A model generated the notes under the pieces. The model was not told the origin of the DNA. It ran no database searches and was given only the letters and a program-made list of their open reading frames with translations. A program made the translations under genes and the position numbers. DNA of 64,000 nucleotides from Mesocentrotus franciscanus (taxonomy: Eukaryota; Echinodermata; Echinoidea; Camarodonta; Strongylocentrotidae): positions 22,073,019 through 22,137,018 of the forward strand of contig CP137671.1 in the NCBI GenBank assembly GCA_037976565.1, in the 5' to 3' direction. Below are positions 22,224 through 34,709 of the stretch, one piece after another (within the stretch, counting starts at the first letter, position 1; each line of letters opens with the position of its first letter).

Positions 22224-22285
22224 TTTAAAGTTGAGTTCTTGCCATGCGATTACAATGGTTAAGAAAATGTTTACATGGTTTAGGA
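22224..22285 (-). mobile_element. Inverted fragment of the same MITE family, next to copy B
   Basis: CATTTAAAGTTGAGTTCTTGCC, then ATGCGATTACAATGG and AAGAAAATG, is the right end of the family in reverse. It therefore sits tail-to-tail with copy B, 7-10 bp away, and fades out after about 60 bp. Confidence 0.7.
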
Positions 22286-22289
22286 GCAT

Positions 22290-22775
22290 TTGGGAAAGTT
22301 AATTATGCATTATACGGTGAGGTTTTGACATGATCAACATGAAATAGACTAAATTTCGCTTAAAAAATAAAAACACATGCACTACACACACAAATGGTTA
22401 TGCTGGACTACGGATACTTACAACAGGTAGGACATGTTCACAGCCGTATTATAAATGCCGGAACAAAAGTAAGATGGAGTAGATCTGGTCATTTACACGC
22501 TGGTAAGTTATATGAATGCCATTATTTATTCCGAACCAGGGTAATGACTGTATACGCTGTATGTACATCTTCGGTAGATATTAAGTTAATTTCACAACCG
22601 ATCATTAATTCTGTTTTAACAACATAAAGTCTCAAGGAGATGATTAGCACAACAAAATCAAATAATAGCAATCATCGGCATTCTGTTCACCATGTTGATT
22701 ATTGCAAGACGAGTCTGCCATTTACCATGTTAACGTCTGTATCGTCTTATATCAAATCCATCTTTTCCCATCCTG
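22290..22775. other. Unique non-coding stretch
   Basis: Nothing recognised apart from a short CACACA run near 22382. Confidence 0.5.
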
Positions 22776-22784
22776 TTTCCTCCC

Positions 22785-23057
22785 CCCTCTCTCTCTCTCT
22801 CTCTCTTCACTCCCTCTCTCTTTCTATTTGTTTGTCTCTTCACTTCCTCTCCTTATTTCACTTTCCTATGAATGTATCAATGGTTATACATCCTTGGGGC
22901 CCCATAGTATACCAGCTTTGGTAGGTTACACCGTCAAGGCATATTCATTTCATTGATAAATATGTACCGGGGGGCCTCCCAGGTCCCTACCAAATACCTA
23001 CTTGAGAATTTAAGCAAAACAAATCTCTACATCATTCTGCTTGTCTCCCTCTCTGTC

Positions 23058-23090
<33 letters not shown>

Positions 23091-23290
23091 TCCTATACCT
23101 CCCTCTATTCTCGTCTTACATTCAAAGATCTCGCTGGATTTACATGTTTTATCTAGTCATCTATGTTACAAAATACTAGTACATCTTCTCTCCCCTCTCT
23201 TTCTATATCCCGTTCTTTCTTAATACCTATTCCTCCGTTATTATGGAGTTTATCTCTCTCCGCTCTCTCTTAATGTTGTCTCCTTCTCTT
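22785..23290 (+). repeat. Pyrimidine-rich tracts, (CT)n and (GTCT)n
   Basis: CT runs at 22785-22860, a (TGTC)n run at 23050-23080 and scattered CT-rich DNA to 23290. From here rightwards most such tracts have the pyrimidine strand on top, the reverse of the first 22 kb. The Ser/Leu-rich frames are repeat translations. Confidence 0.85.
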
Positions 23291-23299
23291 CCCAATTCT

Positions 23300-24335
23300 C
23301 TGTAAATATTATGAACCTCTTTCCTGACCACTCTCCCTACATTCAGTACCATTATTATGTTCCTGTCTGTCTGCCCTCGGTGCCCCTTTCCCCTCTAAGC
23401 CTCCCCGCCACCACGCCACGGGATGTCAGCAAGCCTGTTCATGACTTGGAACTAATTTTGTCGGAAAGGCCACAGAAATCGATGAGTCGTAACCAAAGAA
23501 ATGCTGATATTCATCGTTCCACGTCGTTTGGCCCGCAGCATGAAGCATGGCAATATGGCCTGTGCGAGGGATTAAACGGCGGTCGGGAAGAATGATTTGA
23601 CATCTTGTGCATTGGAATGCTATGTGCTCTTCCTATTATCTCAAAATGTCAAGTTGCTATGCAGTTTTAAAGTGCAGAGCCAACATTACAGCAACAAATA
23701 GATGATTATTATAATTTCAAACTAAATCGAATTGCACTCCTCTTCTTCCTACTATAATACTACAGAAATGTGCAGTCATTATATTTAAGAAAAAAAACCA
23801 CCGCGGTTGACAACCTCATTATCTGAAAGAGGCTTAACAATATTACCTTTCTCGGGGTTCACGAGACCAACAGCCCACGAAACAGCCGAGACCAACATGT
23901 CGGGCTCGCGGGCCTTCTAACAATGTTTCTAAAGATTTACGAGACCAACCTTTTAGGTCCAGAGTTGAACACAATTATGTTTTAGCATTCTGTTTGTAAT
24001 TTTATATTATGAAAAGAAGGTGTCGAAGCGAGTCTGGGGGTTCGCTCGAATGTTTCCTTTTCATGCGGAACGCGTAATCAACGCCGGCGACACCTTGCCA
24101 CCTCACGTTAGCATTTACATTACCCCCAATTTACTTCACAAATCTTTCTTCATTAAAGCTTCGATCCCACTTCAAGTAATGGGCTTCACACTTCTAATTT
24201 GATAATGAAACACCTTCCAGCTAATAAGTACATTAGTAATTGATGTCCTAAACCAGCTCCGATCGATGATTTTGATGTGTGTTTATACATGGGAGCCACA
24301 GAGGAAAGGGCACAGTCTGCACTGTGGCGTGGAGC
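23300..24335. other. Non-coding stretch
   Basis: No repeat copy or RNA gene seen. The 94-residue frame at 23311-23595 is mostly translation of pyrimidine-rich DNA followed by ordinary sequence with no recognised domain. Confidence 0.5.
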
Positions 24336-24342
24336 ATGTTAA

Positions 24343-24871
24343 AGGTACTATGTCCCATTTGCAGGCCAAAAAAATGAAAAGGTTAAATTCCAACGGCATT
24401 TGAAAGACAATACTAATTTAGAACTTCCCTAAAAAAAAGGGGGGTTGAAAATGTCTTTAAGTGGGAAAATAACGACTATTAGTTGTCGAATCGACTTAGG
24501 AGCTATAGAGCCAGTAAGTAATAGTCTGATTTTTCAGACCATTGTACCGAATGGTCGTACGTTTTATGCTGCGCAAAGATTCAATCAGTTTAATTTTGGC
24601 CATTACAAGAAGTGGGTTATTGATGTAGACAAATGCTCATGTACCCTTTACAGCTCATTTTATGTATGTTATTACCAAAGAAAAAAAGCCAGTCAGTCAC
24701 TCAATAGTGTCTGACAGTGAAGTCTAGCAAGTAAACGGGTTTCCTTGCATAATTTGAATATTAGGACACTGCTAACGTTTAAATTTTACAGATAGGACAT
24801 ACATGACATATTCATAATTCCTGCAAAGTTCTACAGAATTTGATGTTGGCTGCAAAAGGGACATAGTATCT
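24343..24871 (+). mobile_element. 0.53-kb TTAA-flanked MITE, copy 1 of a young pair
   Basis: Terminal inverted repeats AGGTACTATGTCCC and (complement of the right end) AGATACTATGTCCC are bounded by TTAA at 24339-24342 and 24872-24875. A second copy at 58849-59380 is inverted and almost identical. The shared open frame (ATG at 24451, MSLSGKITTISCRIDLGAIE...) is identical over the shared part because the DNA is identical; the copies part where one has a 1-bp indel in an A run (near 24680). I see no transposase motif. TTAA duplications are typical of piggyBac-type transposition, but the ends are not the usual piggyBac CCY, so the class is open. Confidence 0.93.
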
Positions 24872-26342
24872 TTAAACGACAAGTGCGGGAATATAATATG
24901 TAAGAAACAGCATAACATTCGTTTAACTTTTAAATTGCCACATCATCTTTGTGTAAAAACCCAATTCAAACAAATACCATTTACATAGATTAAAATTTAT
25001 TTCTTACTTATAATAATATAATTGCAAAATGGTGTTACAATGGATTTTAATTCTCTATAACAAGTGATACGGCTTTTGAGACGTTGCGTTAACGATTCAA
25101 TGAGTTTGTGGCAAATAACGGGTAAAATCAGCATATCACTTTGTGTAATTAGCTTCACATACTTGTATGCTAACGTAATATATAGCAATAGCAGGGTGAT
25201 TTGTCACTATTGTATTTTTACATTAAATTATTTACAATGTATCAAATTATTTGTGTTTTACTGAATATAAAAGAATCCCTGTTCAGATATAGCTGCTATA
25301 TGATTTAAAATATGAAATGAACCGTGTAAAATCACATCAATACAACAAAATAATAATACAAACGTACTTCAATACTTTTCTAATCGCATTTTCTCCATCA
25401 CACATAAATTATGTTTTTCTAAAGATAAAATTATTTAAAGCAGAGAGCACCCTATCGTTACTGTACCAGCCGTATATACTCCTTAATGCACGACCATGGC
25501 GCCTCAAGTTCACCACTTGATCACGTGACCTCAGACGACGCGCCAATCCGCCATAAGATCGCAGTGCATTAGATCGCCCGTATAAGAATGGTCTGCATAT
25601 CATCACCCTGCATCTGTATTCCTTTGCTTCTCCATGGGAGGTTACTGTACTTTCTGCCCATTACGTGCTTTCCATACCCGTGGAAGATGCCATCTTGAAT
25701 TGACATTCCTTAAGTGGCATAATGCGCATCCTAACCGAAGTAAATTGAGGGAAAAGGCAACCTCCTCTGCATGGTTGAGATCATCCTGCAAGAAATTGGA
25801 AAAATTGAGCATTCCACTTTGTGCTCCTTCCTTCCGAAATAATTGACTAACCGTATGAGGAAAGAAGCTTTCCCTCCAACAATATTTTAGGCATGATGTG
25901 CATGGATGTATGCAGACAAATTGTGTACGTCTTCGGGAATGCATAATGCCAGGAGAAATTGAAGATGTGGTCTTTAACCGCACTAATTGGCTTGCGCAAC
26001 TAGAGGGAGTTGAAATGTGTTATTAGTATTCATGGTGTCCTTGTACGTAAACTCATGATGAGTATCGCTAAACACGTCAAAATTACCCGAATTTAAAGGC
26101 AAAATTATAACGCTGTTGCCAAATTACGTAGTTTAATCAATGAACCAATCGTCCAATAGCGCCTTCCTTTTAATTTAAAGACACTTTGGAGTATATCTTG
26201 ACTCCCTAAATAGATGATAAAAGGAAGAAGGCACCCCTCCCCCCAAAAAACCCTCTTTATTACAATAAAACAAAAAGCCTTTTCACGAAGAGTTAACAAC
26301 AAAGTAGAGATAGAGGGGTGTGTAGGTATTAGCGAGGTATAA

Positions 26343-26417
26343 ATAGAGAAAGTGATGGAGGGTGGGAGGGAGAGGGAAAGAGAGACACAGAGACACAGAA
26401 AGAAAGAGAGAGAGAGA
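26343..26417 (+). repeat. (GA)n tract
   Basis: GGAGGGAGAGGGAAAGAGAG-type purine tract with a few ACACAG interruptions. It is the only purine-on-top tract of this kind right of 22.7 kb. Confidence 0.85.
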
Positions 26418-28227
26418 TTAAAATGACCCTTTATCGAATTTCTAGCACAAAGTGGTGGGCAAGGTCCGTATATTGTAATATGATTGGAGTTCCAGTGACT
26501 ATAGTCCCTGCAGCCATTAAGTATAATTCCTCTCTAAGCAGATTATGGTTCTGCAATCTAGAAGAAGCCATATGTTTTTTCGGAGAATGACGATGAGTTT
26601 TATTCAGGTCAAGCAATGAATGACCATTCCACCAATCAACTTGCATAGGATTGTATTATAATCTTATTTCAGCGCAATGCTAACGTCGATGCAAGGTTGT
26701 TCGCACTATATGACACGTTCCGACATATTGAAATTCGTGTATACTTTACCAAATTAAAGATAATTATACATTTAAAAAAAGTACAAACGTACTTTGTCCC
26801 CGTTTCAGACGGTTAGTTCAAAGTATTAATCTAATTACTTTTAAATATACATGTTTAACAAATCAGAGGGATTCTATTCTCTATGATGTATTACATGACT
26901 ATTGTATCGAATTATGATTAGTTTATGATATTTGAAGAAAAGAATGATTTTCAAACCGTGTAAACATAATTAATTATTTGTAAATTAAAGGCGAATTGGG
27001 GTGGGTTCATAAACAAAACCTATTAGAAGCTTCCCCCACGAGCCGGTCCTGATCTGAGATACGCTACTCTTTGGTCAAAATATGTGTACGCAATTATGTA
27101 ATGTAAATAATCACAAGGGACATTTACTTGCACTTAAATGTGTAGCCTTTAACATTCATATGTCGTAGATTTATCTTCTTGTTTTGATTTATTTTAAATA
27201 TCCTTTCAATAAAATAAAATTTTCACACAATGAATGATTCAGGTTTAGATCACTATATAAAAAAAGACAATAATTGTATACAATTGCTAAGTATTCGTAT
27301 TCTAAAAAAAAAGTCATTTTGTCTAAAACATCCGCTATTTAGAATTTAATCATAATACACTTAGTGGAAAACATTAGCTCAAATGTTGGTAAATAGGATA
27401 TCATCATGATTAGGAACTGCTGAATTTATAGTTTCAGAAATTGTTAAAACAATTGTCAATCAACATGAACTGCGCTAGAATAGCCCAAGTGCTGTTATGA
27501 ACACGTCGTCACAATGCTATTAAAAAACCGGCAATTAAGCAAGCAGAAAAAACATATTGACAACTGTTTTTGTACGGGAGGAAAACTTAACCACGTTTTC
27601 CACAGTGAATGGTTGATAAATAGATTAGGTTTAATCGCGTGAAATGAGGTCGAAATGAAACACTGTTAAGCGGTATTTGTGGAAAATCATTATTAAAGTT
27701 AATAAACATTTCTGGGTCAGTTTTGTCCTCGACAAAATTATGCATGCGCTGAGCACCATTCCACGATACAAATATGACGACAACGACAACGTTCACGACA
27801 ACAGCAAAGACAAAAACACAAGCTGCAGCACTGGGTGTGTTGAAATAAAGCGAATAATTTACAGGTTTGTTAGCTGTATCGAACATGACCATGGTGAATG
27901 ACGCGCTACTTTTAATACTCACCTTCTGAAAATTAAAAATGCTAATGAAGGGAAAATATATTCATTTTGTTTGCAAGATCTAAATACATAACACAGACCT
28001 TGTATAGGAGATGAAGGAGTACAGTTTCGTATACATTCAAATAGATCTAGACCAAGCAATGAATTTCCAATAACAATTAATGTTTTTTTCATTCTTCTGA
28101 AGGTCCGTTTCTTTACCCTTTTTTTCCTTTAATTCCCCTATTCATGATTTTCATAAAGACTGTATTCAAGATAAACGTGAATAATAAACTACTAATAATA
28201 ATTTTCACCTTTCCTTTTCTCCCCCCC

Positions 28228-28290
28228 CCCCGTCTCTCTCTATCTCTCTCTCTCTCTTTCTGTGCGTGCGTGTGTGTGTGCGCGTCTGTT
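28228..28290 (+). repeat. C10, (CT)n and (GT)n microsatellites
   Basis: A C run is followed by CT then GTGCGTGTGT repeats. Confidence 0.9.
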
Positions 28291-28512
28291 GTGGAAATGG
28301 CATAAATTACACAACAATGTTCAAACAATATAAACATAAACACAGTCATGTTATTGTGTCGGCTCGAGCTCGAGCTTGAGCCAATAATGAAAGTCACCTT
28401 GTCTAGAGGTATCAATCAGTCACATGGACTTGAATATGGATTTGACCTTGGGATGTGCAATGACATATAGCCAGATGCAATGTTCCGTTGCAATGTACAC
28501 ACGACCAAGCGA

Positions 28513-28580
28513 GGTTTAAAGGTAAAGACCAGTTTTGGAAACGCCCCTCTCTCAAAAAAATGAAATGGAAGCTCTCATTA
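28513..28580 (+). repeat. Dispersed repeat end (TTTAAAGGTAAAGACC), copy 1
   Basis: TTAAAGGTAAAGACCAGTTT, then TGGAAACGCCCCTCTCTCAA and a following A run plus TGAAATGGAA, is repeated almost exactly at 40766-40830. Beyond this the two loci differ. It has the look of a transposon terminus of the TTAAAGG type; no opposite end was found at either locus. Confidence 0.75.
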
Positions 28581-28721
28581 CCAATCATGTGAAAGAATAT
28601 GTTTTGACTAATACGTGATGATACAAATTTTGCGGGAAAGTCGGGAAACCGCCTACTAATTGATATATTTGGTAAATTATTATATCTATTGGGACCAAAT
28701 AGATATCGCGCACGTGGTCGC

Positions 28722-28957
28722 GTAGTCCCATGTACATCTTTCTGTGTACAGTGCTTGTAACTTTACCAAGACTGGGCCAAATTTCTTATCATTTTGATGA
28801 TTCCAGAACCTTTCAGTACACACTAATACTTATATGCTAGATGATCATCCTTTTCTGATCGATTCCACAACGTTTCTTTCACAATGCAATCGCATGACCA
28901 GAACTGGTATTTATCTTTAAGTCTTTATTTTGAGGATAGAGGAAAGGGAAAGGTTCA
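28722..28957 (+). mobile_element. GAGTTCTGG MITE family, copy C, 5'-truncated
   Basis: It begins abruptly at CGTAGTCCCATGTACATCTTTC and runs to the right end ACCAGAACTGG...TTTATCTTTAA (TTAA at 28917-28920). The next 37 bp (GTCTTTATTTTGAGGATAGAGG and on) match the flank of copy A at 12066-12102. Both copies therefore share sequence outside the apparent terminus. Confidence 0.82.
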
Positions 28958-28959
28958 CA

Positions 28960-31025
28960 TGTTGGTTATATTGGTAGTCGAAGAGTGGAAGTATGCACAT
29001 GGGATTGGTGGGTGTATTGGTGGTGTACATGTATGGCGCCTTAGTTTCGAGTTTAGTAGGGTGCTCAGGTGTCTCGGTATCTACCGGACAGTTGGACGTA
29101 TATGGGTGACTTGTGGTGGTAATATTGCGTTTTATCAAATGATGACTTAGAACATAATCAAATGATTGGAAGAAGGCGGGCATGTGACCAAGCATTCATT
29201 TTTTTTCCTAACGTGTAACCGGTCATTAGCACTTTCTAATGACCAGCCATGTTTTTGTTGATGACTGGCCGGTCAATAGTCGAGATCTGAATTTGATAGT
29301 CAACTCGAGTAAAATGAGATTAGGATTTGGGTAATTTGTTATGATTTTACAAACACATAATAGATGACAGATATTAATCACATTTCTGGGCATTAGTGTA
29401 ATTATTCACAATCCGTACATCGAAACGGTCCAAACACTTATATGACTAATGAGCGAGCTCTAGACTATCGAATCCTAATTACCAACATCGCCACAGATGA
29501 GAGAACTTACGGTTGTTGGAGGAGCGCCACATTTCGCTCCTTAGGCAATACACTATTCCAAATTGTACAGCATGTTTTTAAAATTCTTACTAATACCCTC
29601 GCTGGCGTATATTATTTGTATACTAACGCCCCCATTGTGGTCAAAGTACTATTGTTGGTTTTGTTTTATAGCAGACGTAGATTATGGATTATTTTGTTTA
29701 TAGCTCTAAATGAAATTTAGAAAAAAGTAATTGTCCGCCTTGTAATATTGAAATGAAACGGTAAATATATGTTTATTGATTAGATAATGGCCGAACATAA
29801 TACTATCATCGTTTGAAATATGATATAAGAAACGTTTACAGCACTATTTATCATAGTTCAATATAAAAGCATTATAGCATGTGTATGTGTGTGTGTGTGT
29901 GTCAGTAACATGTGCAATGCTTGTTGTCATTTGCCATGAGTCATTGCGAGAGATTGTGTTGTAAATAAAGAAGACCTCATCGGAATGTGACACAGAGGTC
30001 ACTGGGATATAGGCTTATAATCATTCGCACTCTACAAACTGCTCGTCTTAGGGTTCATTATACCAAGAGAGATAGAAAGAGAGGTGAAAGTTTGAGTGAA
30101 GACATTATGGTCATAATGACAATAATGTATTCACATCACGTGACGGAAATGACGATTATGACATAAACTGGTACGGGAATAAAGCACTCCGTATTGATTA
30201 TGTAATCCATTACCAAAGATTTAGCAAAACGACAATAGCAGTAGCATTAACAACAACAACAACAACAACGACAAGAGAGATACATTGACATATACATTTA
30301 TTTACGCTGTATAAGATCTGTAAAATATTGCCTTAATGCTTCAAAATGCACATTTTCCCTCCGTCGCTACGCTCACTCTAAAATACAACAACACTGTACG
30401 ATTTAAAGCTACATTGCTTTTTTGAGGTGGGGGTCGGGGTGCTCCCCGCAGACCCCATCGAGAGAAAAAAATCGCGGCCTATGCCACTTAATAAGAGTCT
30501 CATGATGTACCAATGAAATTCGGCTATTCGCTGCCACTTAATCAAACACAGAGACGAGGAAATGTCTATAATAAAGCTTCACCTCCAACCTTTTCGTTAT
30601 TTCCATAATTTTATCGAAAAATAAAAGCCCCTACGATCAATTCCACAAAGTGTCCGGCTCAAGGAGCATGCGTCGGCATTTTCCACTAGTTTTCTCCACA
30701 GCCAACTGTCCTCTTAACCCGATACCAGTTCTAATGATCTAAACGACAGAGGTGCTTCGAATGACCAACCTACAAATTAGCTCTCGGGTTTGCTTTAGGG
30801 TTCATCACCTTTTTGAGTTGGTGTCATGATGTCATCCTCGGCGCCATTAAAAGCCAAGTTGGACACTGGTCATGGGATTGCAAGTTGAGAGATCTTGGCC
30901 AGAAGTTATTTGGGATTAGTTGGTTATGAAGTAAATATTAATTTGTTTATGGTGAGGTCTGTTAATCATAATAATAATACAAATAGTGGGTTCTTGTATA
31001 TGTATATAGCGCTCCTGTCTGTCAG
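28960..31025. other. AT-rich non-coding stretch
   Basis: It includes a (GT)n microsatellite (29881-29903), an (AAC)n run (30250-30272) and a small inverted repeat around CCGGTCATTAG/GACTGGCCGGTC (29219-29274). No coding sequence was recognised. The 92-residue frame at 29442-29720 has no known domain. Confidence 0.5.
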
Positions 31026-31029
31026 ACTT

Positions 31030-31115
31030 GACACTCCTGGTGCTCCACAGTATTACCACTGCTTTAGCTTGGCTGCCATTTATGGCGCTCTAGCATTTCA
31101 AGAAATTCATCAACG
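31030..31115 (-). mobile_element. SINE body fragment
   Basis: CTCCTGGTGCTCCACAGTATTACC and then GCTTTAGCTTGGCTGCCATTTATGGCGCTCTAGCATTTCAAG, interrupted by mutations, is the reverse of the body after the tRNA-like head at 36324. The copy ends before the CCGGGTACCCATTTA block. Confidence 0.6.
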
Positions 31116-31164
31116 TGATAATGATTTGACCATATCTTGGTGAAAAATCATATAGCATTCCACA

Positions 31165-31529
31165 CAGATTTTGGTAAATGGGATTATACGTGTAAATGGC
31201 ATCAGAATTTGGTCCAATGTTTTAAAACACTTTTGAGGTTTTTAAATAAACGCAATGATAAGAAATCAAATAAATCAACATTTAATTCACATACGGTGGA
31301 TAGCACTGCGCACGGAAATGGATATGTGGGACTGCACCCAAAAGTTTGTTTGTTCCAAAACTTTTAAGCTTTTTCTAGAACTTCAAACTTGATAACATAG
31401 AATAATTCCAAGAACAAACCTTTTCATGGGACATCTATATTACTATGATAATTATCCCACACAAGAAAAAAGAATGAGAAAGGTCACAAATTATTCATCA
31501 CGTTTATCGGAACTCGACCCTGTCTTTAA
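31165..31529 (-). mobile_element. GAGTTCTGG MITE family, divergent copy F
   Basis: Read on the minus strand it starts TTAAAGACAGGGTCGAGTTC at 31529, continues through AATAATTTGTGA, a TGCAGTCCCACATATCCATTTC block and a TTGGACCAAATTCTGATGCC block, in the same order as copy B. Heavily diverged; the distal end is uncertain. Confidence 0.62.
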
Positions 31530-31980
31530 ACGTCGGACACCCGTAATGAGAGATGGACACACGATTGATCAAGTGCGTGACGTTTGTGACACCCATGAGC
31601 ATGAACTTGTTCGTCATTACCCTTTGCTAATTAACCAGGCCACGCATGCGTAACCAGATGGTGGTTTTGAATGGTGAGTTATTAGGAATGAGAGGCGTTT
31701 TAGGGGTGAAACTTAGAACAAGAAGGCATATTTGCGAAATTGTTACATTACCGAACAGGCTTGTGAAAAGTCGTCATCAAATTATATCAGATAAATATAT
31801 TAAAAGAATACAAATAGATCGCCTCACTGCCGAACTTTGGTAATTACTCAATTCTTTGGAGTTTGAGAGGTGAGGGGGGGGGAGGGGAGGGGTATCCACC
31901 TCATCGTTTGCCTATGCCCATCGTTTTTTTAAAGCTTTTATAGTTGTCAAAAATCATACCAGATATCAAAACACATACGT

Positions 31981-32204
31981 CAGGGGCGGATCCAGCCGGC
32001 GGCAAGGGAGGGGGCCTAAAGGGGCCCACTTCGTGCGAAAATTTGAAAATCGTGCCGGTCGATTTTTCGCTCAGTGGGGGTAGGTAGTGAGCAACAACAA
32101 TTTTGGCACCCGAAAAATTTTTTTTCCACCGCCACCCCTTGGGCGCCAGGGGTAGTGAGCACAATTTTTTTTTTTTGGCACCCGAAATTCTGGATCCGCC
32201 ACTG
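31981..32204. mobile_element. 224-bp hAT-type MITE with perfect 8-bp duplication
   Basis: Ends CAGGGGCGGATCCAG and (complement) CAGTGGCGGATCCAG form a 15-bp inverted repeat with one mismatch. ACATACGT lies immediately outside on both sides (31973-31980 and 32205-32212), a perfect 8-bp duplication as expected for hAT transposases. The body has two related GGCACCCGAAA(A) segments and (T)n/(A)n runs, and no coding frame. This terminus is, to my memory, common to non-autonomous hAT elements in many animals. Confidence 0.95.
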
Positions 32205-32499
32205 ACATACGTTATTGTTGTTAAGTTCTGATCAGATTATGAAAACAAAGATGACAGGAGAAGGTATTTTTGCCCGGGGGAAAACAACACTTAGTCCTAC
32301 AACTTTGCACAATGCAGCCCATTATAAATTGCCTTCACATGTACTTTTATCATGCTTATATTCCTGGTTCAATTTTACATGTGCCAAGCTCATATCCTCG
32401 AGGTGTCCTTTCATTATTATGCATGCACCATCTTTATCTTCAATAAACCATTTCGGAAAGGAAAACCACTAAATTAATGCATAGATCGCACTTCTTCAT

Positions 32500-32520
32500 C
32501 CCCCTCTCTCCCCTCTCCCT

Positions 32521-32551
<31 letters not shown>

Positions 32552-32835
32552 TTACGTTTCCCTCTGTTTCTCCATTTTTTCTTTCTCTTTTCTTTACCAG
32601 TATTTTCCCCTTATTATTTCTTTCTGTTCCTCCATTTTAATATTCTATTTCGTTCAATTAATCTGTTATTCTCTTATTTTCTTTCACTTCATCTCTCTCT
32701 TTCTCTCTTCTCTCTCTTCTTTCTCATTAATTCCAAGTCTCTCTTACTCTCTTTCTATCTCTTCATCTATATCTTTCTCCATTCCTCTGTCTTTCTCTTT
32801 TTTTTCTTCTTCATTTCTCTCTCTCTCCCTCTGTT
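32500..32835 (+). repeat. Pyrimidine-rich tract, (CT)n
   Basis: CT runs with T-rich interruptions over 330 bp. The 132-residue Ser/Leu/Phe frame is a repeat translation. Confidence 0.88.
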
Positions 32836-33013
32836 TCATCTCCTTACGTCACCGTCATGTTTTATGCAACCTTAGCGATATCGGTGATGAGTGGGAGACT
32901 TAATGGAATGGACTCAATCGAGAGATGACTTGCATTATTCATTCCAACTGGGGGTGAGAGTATGAGGATATTGAATGGCTTGTCAGAGCTACAGCTAATT
33001 TATAGACATACAG

Positions 33014-33390
33014 CGTGTCCACACACAAAACAAAATATCCCGAAACTCTACAGCGAAACGTCGTATAGGTGCGCAGTTTGCTACTGCGGTCATGAAACGG
33101 AAGCGGAAATGAGAGGTCAGGTCTCCTTTCGCACACGGTCACGTTATTCCCCGCCCAGTTATACCGTTCTAGTTCGACCATACGTCCACACACAAAACAT
33201 TCTGTGATTCTTCATCGAGTTCTAGTTCGAAACGATGCCCAGACCCTAGTTTCGTTATAAGACGTTTCTTTATACGACGTATCGTTAAATAGTAAGCGTA
33301 CACTCACACACAATTTCATCGTATGGCTATCCCGAAACGGTACAGCTATACGATGATTTTTGTTGTTGTTGTTGTGTGTGTGCGGACACG
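33014..33390. mobile_element. Inverted-repeat element with CGTGTCC(A/G)CACACA ends
   Basis: Left end CGTGTCCACACACAAAACAA; the complement of the right end is CGTGTCCGCACACACACAACAA. CGTCCACACACAAAACA recurs at 33184 and a weaker copy at 33297, and CCCGAAAC-TACAGC occurs at 33038 and 33331, so the interior is partly tandem. The class is unknown and the ends partly overlap microsatellite-like CA repeats, so caution is needed. Confidence 0.5.
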
Positions 33391-33394
33391 GGGC

Positions 33395-34140
33395 TAGTTC
33401 TGTCAGCGGAAGTTGTTGCTGACTGATTAGTCATTTTCATCGAGTTTTTTTTCCAATCGTTCCCTCCAATAGAGATTGTATGTGCGAAGGAACGATATTC
33501 AGGCCTCAATATGATTTAACCTATGACCGCGCTCGCGTACGCTTGTCACAACGATTTCTCTCAATACGCTATGGTCGAATCATTCACCAACAGGCATACG
33601 GTCGAACAAACAAAAGGAAATAAAAATCGACGCTCGAAACTGTGTTTTCACAGCTGGAATAATTCATTGAATTATAACTTCACTAAAGATACACGAGTAC
33701 AAACACAAGGGGAAAAAGTTGATTGTAAAAGGAATTACTATACCCTCTGTTTTTCATACATAAGCTAATCGACAAATTTGTTATTTTGTGTTGGAACAAC
33801 ATAAAACGTAAAATGCAGAAAAAGAGAACGGAGGGGGTGACAGAAAGACATAGATGTAAGTAACAGCAGAAAATAAGATTTAGACATTCCTTTACTAACG
33901 GTAAACCAAGAACAAAGTTGATTCTAGGGCATTGGCATTGGCAGGAATGTATATATATTATTTACACTAGTCTCTCAACGAGTAGAGTGAAAATTTCACC
34001 TCATATTTATCACGATTTAGAAATGTTATTCTCACGGGAAAGTTGGAGATTTTCTCCTCTTTCGGGTGAAAACAATGGCACAGCCAAGGAGACTAATAAA
34101 TACATGCGGAACTGCCAGAGGCTCCAAAATGATGAAAACA
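33395..34140. other. Non-coding stretch
   Basis: Nothing recognised. The small frames at 33523 and 33918 show no domain. Confidence 0.5.
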
Positions 34141-34145
34141 ATGAA

Positions 34146-34677
34146 TAGGGTAGATGTAGGGAATACGAGATAGTGGGGAATACGAGACAGCTATGTAATA
34201 AGCTCTCGTAAACACTGATGCACAGGGTCTTTTGTAAAATAGCGCCATTTACGGTTCAAGCGATTATCAGAAAAGCTTTCAGTGCTTCAGATATGCGATT
34301 GAGTGACAATTCTTCCGGAAAAACATCTAAAATCTGATAAGGTAAGATCATTAATCCATGAAAAGGTGATCGATATAAAAACCGACATTTCAGTAAACAT
34401 GTTGGTTAAAGTTGAAATTGTAGGGGTGAGCTGAAATTATCGTTTTATTAGCTTGTTTCGGGTTTGGTTAAACCGCTGTGTGTGTGGCTGGCGTGTAGTC
34501 AGTGTATTAGTAGCATGGCTTTGCATTGAAATGGACAGGTTTGTTCAAAATTTGGGAAGGGAATACGAGACGAGCACCAGCAATAGACGCTGCATCGTAC
34601 ACTTCCGGGTTAAGTTAATGGCACTAATGGCATTGGGGGATTAAAAAGGGATGAATTTCAACAGCCTCCCCCCCCAA

Positions 34678-34709
<32 letters not shown>

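Larger units (their letters stand above)
24880..28500. other. 3.6 kb of AT-rich non-coding DNA
   Basis: There is one GA-rich tract (26343-26417), a (GAC/AAC)n-like patch near 27775-27815 and a microsatellite block at 28228-28290. Otherwise no shared repeat was recognised. Frames at 25642-25983 (minus, 113 aa) and 27587-27922 (minus, 111 aa) have no identifiable domain. A real exon cannot be excluded without homology or transcript data. Confidence 0.5.

Noticed and set aside
25642..25983. 113-residue minus-strand frame with CxxC-like pairs
   Set aside because: No recognisable domain, no repeat of the motif and no exon context.
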